This document shows, in pieces, positions 6,536-8,815 of a DNA stretch of 8,815 bases (positions within the stretch are counted from its first letter, which is position 1; every line of letters begins with the position of its first letter). The notes beneath the pieces are model-generated. The model searched no databases and was not told the DNA's origin. It saw only the letters and a list, made by a program, of their open reading frames with translations. The DNA comes from Clostridiaceae bacterium (GTDB lineage Bacteria; Bacillota; Clostridia; Saccharofermentanales; UBA5734). Position numbers and translations under genes: made by a program. Where the stretch lies: contig JAAZFW010000330.1 in the NCBI GenBank assembly GCA_012511525.1, forward strand, positions 1-8,815, read 5' to 3'.

Positions 6536-6556
6536 TGTCGTCCGGCCCGGACAACA
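6536..6556 (-). promoter_or_regulatory. Hairpin at the 5' end of the dapA leader RNA
   Basis: On the minus strand, TGTTGTCCG and CGGACGACA form a 9-bp stem with one T-G pair, closed by a three-base GGC loop. The stem begins only a few bases after the predicted dapA transcription start (about 6559). There is no T-tract, so it is not a terminator. A 5'-terminal stem like this often protects mRNA from decay; that role is inferred. Confidence 0.5.
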
Positions 6557-6565
6557 GTCAAAAAT

Positions 6566-6595
6566 ATCATAGCATTAGCTGTACTTTTTCGTCAA
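6566..6595 (-). promoter_or_regulatory. Sigma-70/SigA-type promoter for dapA(B)
   Basis: Read on the minus strand: TTGACG (-35, complement of 6590-6595), an 18-bp spacer, and TATGAT (-10, complement of 6566-6571) preceded by TGC, an extended -10. Transcription should start near 6559, giving a leader of about 79 nt before the dapA ATG. It sits in an AT-rich patch within GC-rich DNA. It overlaps the queA promoter on the other strand. Confidence 0.8.
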
Positions 6596-6608
6596 TTCTC
6601 GTTATAAT
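6580..6608 (+). promoter_or_regulatory. Candidate queA promoter with perfect TATAAT next to the start codon
   Basis: TATAAT at 6603-6608 is a consensus -10 box. The best -35 at 17-bp spacing is TGTACT (6580-6585), only three of six matches. Transcription would be expected to start six or seven bases after the box, about 6615, which is the A of the queA ATG. No Shine-Dalgarno sequence fits between box and start. The queA mRNA from this promoter would therefore be leaderless. Confidence 0.6.
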
Positions 6609-6614
6609 CCGGTG

Positions 6615-7655
6615 ATGATCATCAAGCGGCAAGATTTTTCCTATCACCTTCCCGAGGACCTGATCGCCCAGCACCCGGCCGAACAGCGCGACGCTTCGCG
6701 CCTGCTGCTTCTGGACGGCTCGACCGGCGACGTGCGCCATGACATTTTTTCGCATTTGCCCGAGCTGCTATCCCCGAACGACTGCCTGGTCGTCAACAAT
6801 TCGCGTGTCATTCCGGCCCGCCTGCTCGGTTCCCGCAAGGACAGCGGCGCCGCCGTTGAGGTTCTGCTGCTGCGTCGGCTCGCGCCGGACCGCTGGGAGA
6901 CCATCGTCCGGCCAGGGCGAAAAGTCCGCGTTGGCCACGAGCTTGCCTTCATCCCGGGACGATTGGAAGGCCGCGTGGACGAGGTGCTGGAAAACGGCAA
7001 CCGGATCGTCTCCTTTCAATTCAGCGGCCTTTGGGAGACGGTACTCGACGAAGCCGGCCAGATGCCCTTGCCGCCTTACATCCATGAGCAGCTCGATGAC
7101 CCGGAACGCTACCAGACCGTTTACGCCACCCGCGACGGCTCCGCAGCCGCCCCGACCGCCGGGCTTCATTTCACCCCTGAATTGATGGACAAGCTGCGCC
7201 AACGCGGCATTCGCATCGCCGAGCTGACCTTGCATGTCGGCCTGGGCACCTTCCGTCCGGTCCAGTGCGACGATATCCGCGACCACCTGATGCACGAAGA
7301 GTACTATGAACTGCCTGAAGACGCGGTCCGGTCGATCCAGGCTGCCCGCCAGGCGGGCGGCCGGGTTGTCGCCGTCGGCACGACCAGCTGCCGGGTTTTG
7401 GAGTCGGTCGCCAGATCCGGTCCGCTTGCCGCCGGATCCGGCTGGACGGACATCTTCATCTACCCCGGTTTTTGCTTTAAGGTGGTCGACCGGCTGATCA
7501 CGAACTTTCACCTGCCCGAATCCACCCTGATCATGCTGGTGTCCGCCTTTGCCGGACGCGAGCATGTCCTGGCCGCTTACGAAGAGGCCATCCGCCAGCG
7601 TTACCGTTTTTTCAGCTTCGGCGACGCGATGCTGGTCAGCCGCAAGGAGCCCTGA
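6615..7655 (+). CDS. queA: S-adenosylmethionine:tRNA ribosyltransferase-isomerase
   Basis: Transfers and isomerises the ribosyl group of S-adenosylmethionine onto preQ1-modified tRNA to give epoxyqueuosine, the penultimate step of queuosine synthesis at wobble position 34. The 346-residue product matches QueA over its full length: FSYHLPEDLIAQHPAEQRDASRLL (8-31), NNSRVIPARL (61-70), APTAGLHFTPEL (179-190), LHVGLGTFRPV (206-216), EEYYELP (228-234), VGTTSCRVLES (254-264) and TNFHLPESTLIMLVSAFAG (296-314). The ATG at 6615 gives the usual family N-terminus; a GTG at 6612 immediately upstream would add one residue. Neither start has a ribosome binding site, and a TATAAT ends only six bases before the ATG, so a leaderless start is likely. 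tgt follows after a single base, and the two genes act in the same pathway, so they form an operon. Confidence 0.96.
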   Translation: MIIKRQDFSYHLPEDLIAQHPAEQRDASRLLLLDGSTGDVRHDIFSHLPELLSPNDCLVVNNSRVIPARLLGSRKDSGAAVEVLLLRRLAPDRWETIVRPGRKVRVGHELAFIPGRLEGRVDEVLENGNRIVSFQFSGLWETVLDEAGQMPLPPYIHEQLDDPERYQTVYATRDGSAAAPTAGLHFTPELMDKLRQRGIRIAELTLHVGLGTFRPVQCDDIRDHLMHEEYYELPEDAVRSIQAARQAGGRVVAVGTTSCRVLESVARSGPLAAGSGWTDIFIYPGFCFKVVDRLITNFHLPESTLIMLVSAFAGREHVLAAYEEAIRQRYRFFSFGDAMLVSRKEP

Positions 7656-7656
7656 C

Positions 7657-8799
7657 ATGACTGCACCTGATTTCCCGGTCCGCTTCACGCTCGAGCATGT
7701 CTGCCGCCAGAGCGGCGCGCGCGCCGGCCGTTTGGAAACGCCGCACGGCACGATCCTGACGCCCGCCTTCATGCCGGTCGGCACCCAGGCGACGGTCAAG
7801 GCGATGTCGCCCGACGAACTGAAGCAGCTGGGTGCGGGGATCATCCTGGCCAACACCTACCACCTGTGGATGCGTCCTGGCTCGGATTTGGTCCGCGAAG
7901 CCGGCGGCTTGCACCGTTTTATGAGCTGGGACCGGGCGATCCTGACCGACTCGGGCGGGTTCCAGGTCTTCAGCCTGAGCGACCCGAAGCGGATCACAGA
8001 GGAAGGCGTTGGCTTCACCTCGCACATCGACGGTTCGCGTCACGTCCTGACGCCGGAGAAATCGATTCAGGTGCAAAACGACCTGGGCGCCGACATCATC
8101 ATGGCCTTCGACGAGTGCACGCCCTGGCCCGCGGAACACGCTTACGCGCAGCGCTCCCTGGAACGGACGACGCGCTGGCTGGAACGCTGTGTGCGTTCAC
8201 ACAGCCGTCCTGACGAACAGGCTTTGTTCGGAATCGTCCAGGGCAGCACCTTTTCTGACCTGCGCCGCCAAAGCGCCCGGGAAATCACCGCCTTCGACCT
8301 GCCTGGCTACGCGATCGGGGGACTGAGCGTCGGCGAACCAGGTTCTGTAATGCAAGCCATGCTGGAGGAGACCGTGCCGTTGCTGCCGGATAACCGCCCG
8401 CGCTACCTGATGGGGGTTGGTTCGCCGGATTACCTGGTCGACGGCGCGCTGCGCGGCATCGACCTGTTCGACTGCGTGCTGCCGACCCGGATGGGCCGCA
8501 ACGGCACCGTCCTGACCTCGCAAGGGCGCCTGATCGTGCGCGACGCCCGCTACGCCCGCGATTTTTCCCCGCTCGACCCCGAATGCACCTGCCCGGTCTG
8601 CCAGACCTTCAGCCGCGCCTATATCCGCCACTTGATCAAGGCCAAGGAAATACTGGGCCTTCGCTTGACCTCCTGGCACAACCTCCACTTCCTGGTTCAC
8701 CTGATGGAACAGGTCCGCGAGGCGATTTTTGCCGACCGGTTGGCCGATTTCCGCGCTGCGTTCTTCGACGCGTACGGCTACACGCGCGGCAAATCCTGA
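7657..8799 (+). CDS. tgt: Queuine/preQ1 tRNA-guanine transglycosylase
   Basis: Exchanges guanine 34 in GUN-anticodon tRNAs (Asp, Asn, His, Tyr) for preQ1; QueA then acts on the product. The 380-residue TIM-barrel protein has ANTYHLWMRPG (65-75), LTDSGGFQVFSLSD (96-109, general-base D98), the substrate-pocket segment AFDECTP (150-156), GGLSVGEP (221-228) and LMGVGSPDYL (251-260). The nucleophile D272 lies in GIDLFDCVLPTRMGRNG (267-283). The zinc site is complete: C310, C312, C315 and H341, spaced as in the Zymomonas enzyme (C318, C320, C323, H349). The ATG at 7657 is one base past the queA stop, with AAGGAG (7644-7649) seven bases before it. An in-frame longer start inside queA (7549) would give a non-homologous 36-residue extension. 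queA–tgt is a widely conserved pair, often followed by yajC, which would lie outside the window. Confidence 0.97.
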   Translation: MTAPDFPVRFTLEHVCRQSGARAGRLETPHGTILTPAFMPVGTQATVKAMSPDELKQLGAGIILANTYHLWMRPGSDLVREAGGLHRFMSWDRAILTDSGGFQVFSLSDPKRITEEGVGFTSHIDGSRHVLTPEKSIQVQNDLGADIIMAFDECTPWPAEHAYAQRSLERTTRWLERCVRSHSRPDEQALFGIVQGSTFSDLRRQSAREITAFDLPGYAIGGLSVGEPGSVMQAMLEETVPLLPDNRPRYLMGVGSPDYLVDGALRGIDLFDCVLPTRMGRNGTVLTSQGRLIVRDARYARDFSPLDPECTCPVCQTFSRAYIRHLIKAKEILGLRLTSWHNLHFLVHLMEQVREAIFADRLADFRAAFFDAYGYTRGKS

Positions 8800-8801
8800 C
8801 G

Positions 8802-8814
8802 CGGCCAATGGCCG
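8802..8814 (+). other. Short hairpin after tgt, cut near the window edge
   Basis: CGGCC (8802-8806) and GGCCG (8810-8814) form a perfect 5-bp stem with an AAT loop three bases after the tgt stop. The window ends one base later, so whether a T-tract follows (terminator) or a further gene begins cannot be seen. Confidence 0.35.
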
Positions 8815-8815
8815 G

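Noticed and set aside
6481..6559. Lysine riboswitch before dapA
   Set aside because: The leader is about 79 nt, far too short for the roughly 170-nt L-box fold, and no matching core motifs were seen.
6481..6570. N-terminal extension of dapA to an ATG at 6570
   Set aside because: It would begin upstream of the predicted transcription start, has no Shine-Dalgarno site, and adds 30 residues not seen in DapA. The ATGATG at 6480/6477 has a good GGAGG.
5689..6615. 308-codon open frame antisense to dapA and running into the queA start
   Set aside because: It is the mirror of a complete DapA, shows no domain, and would cross the divergent promoter region.
7549..7656. Longer tgt start inside queA
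   Set aside because: The extra 36 residues are non-homologous and overlap queA. The ATG at 7657 has AAGGAG at ideal spacing and the family N-terminus.
1..8815. A novel defence, toxin-antitoxin, CRISPR or biosynthetic system
   Set aside because: All coding regions except the YesL-like protein are standard housekeeping genes with intact motifs. No spaced direct-repeat array, toxin pair or transposase was seen.

Overview
The window is GC-rich (about 60 % by eye) and tightly packed with bacterial housekeeping genes. The mix suggests a high-GC member of the Bacillota, probably Clostridia. It has a topA–trmFO overlap, folate-type TrmFO instead of TrmA, a DUF624/YesL-type membrane protein, adjacent dapA and dapB, and queA–tgt. 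The placement is inferred from gene content and protein style, since no 16S or other taxonomic marker is present.

Layout: (1) 2-2029 (+) is the 3' part of topA, DNA topoisomerase I, entering from the left edge. It has three zinc-ribbon modules and a Lys/Thr/Ala-rich tail. (2) 2026-3423 (+) is trmFO, overlapping topA by 4 bp. (3) 3487-4548 (+) is a six-helix DUF624/YesL-like membrane protein with a long acidic C-terminal tail, followed by a strong intrinsic terminator. (4) 4641-4747 is a 107-bp imperfect palindrome that fills almost all the space between that terminator and the end of dapB. (5) 4761-5528 (-) is dapB. (6) 5550-5599 holds a 50-bp internally deleted copy of the same palindrome, between dapA and dapB. 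(7) 5596-6480 (-) is dapA. (8) 6481-6614 is a compact divergent regulatory region with overlapping promoters for dapA (-) and queA (+). (9) 6615-7655 (+) is queA and 7657-8799 (+) is tgt, one base apart. The last 16 bases start a hairpin cut by the window edge.

How the genes work together: dapA and dapB give the first two committed steps of diaminopimelate/lysine synthesis and are probably one minus-strand transcript. queA and tgt are both in the queuosine tRNA modification pathway, and trmFO modifies U54 of tRNAs.

No mobile genetic element with its own transposase, no CRISPR array, no RNA gene and no defence system was seen. The most unusual content is non-coding: a related pair of palindromic, MITE-like repeats flanking dapB, each bounded by CTTAG in direct orientation, with the smaller one supplying the dapA stop codon. 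There is also a queA gene whose perfect TATAAT box lies so close to its start codon that the mRNA should be leaderless.
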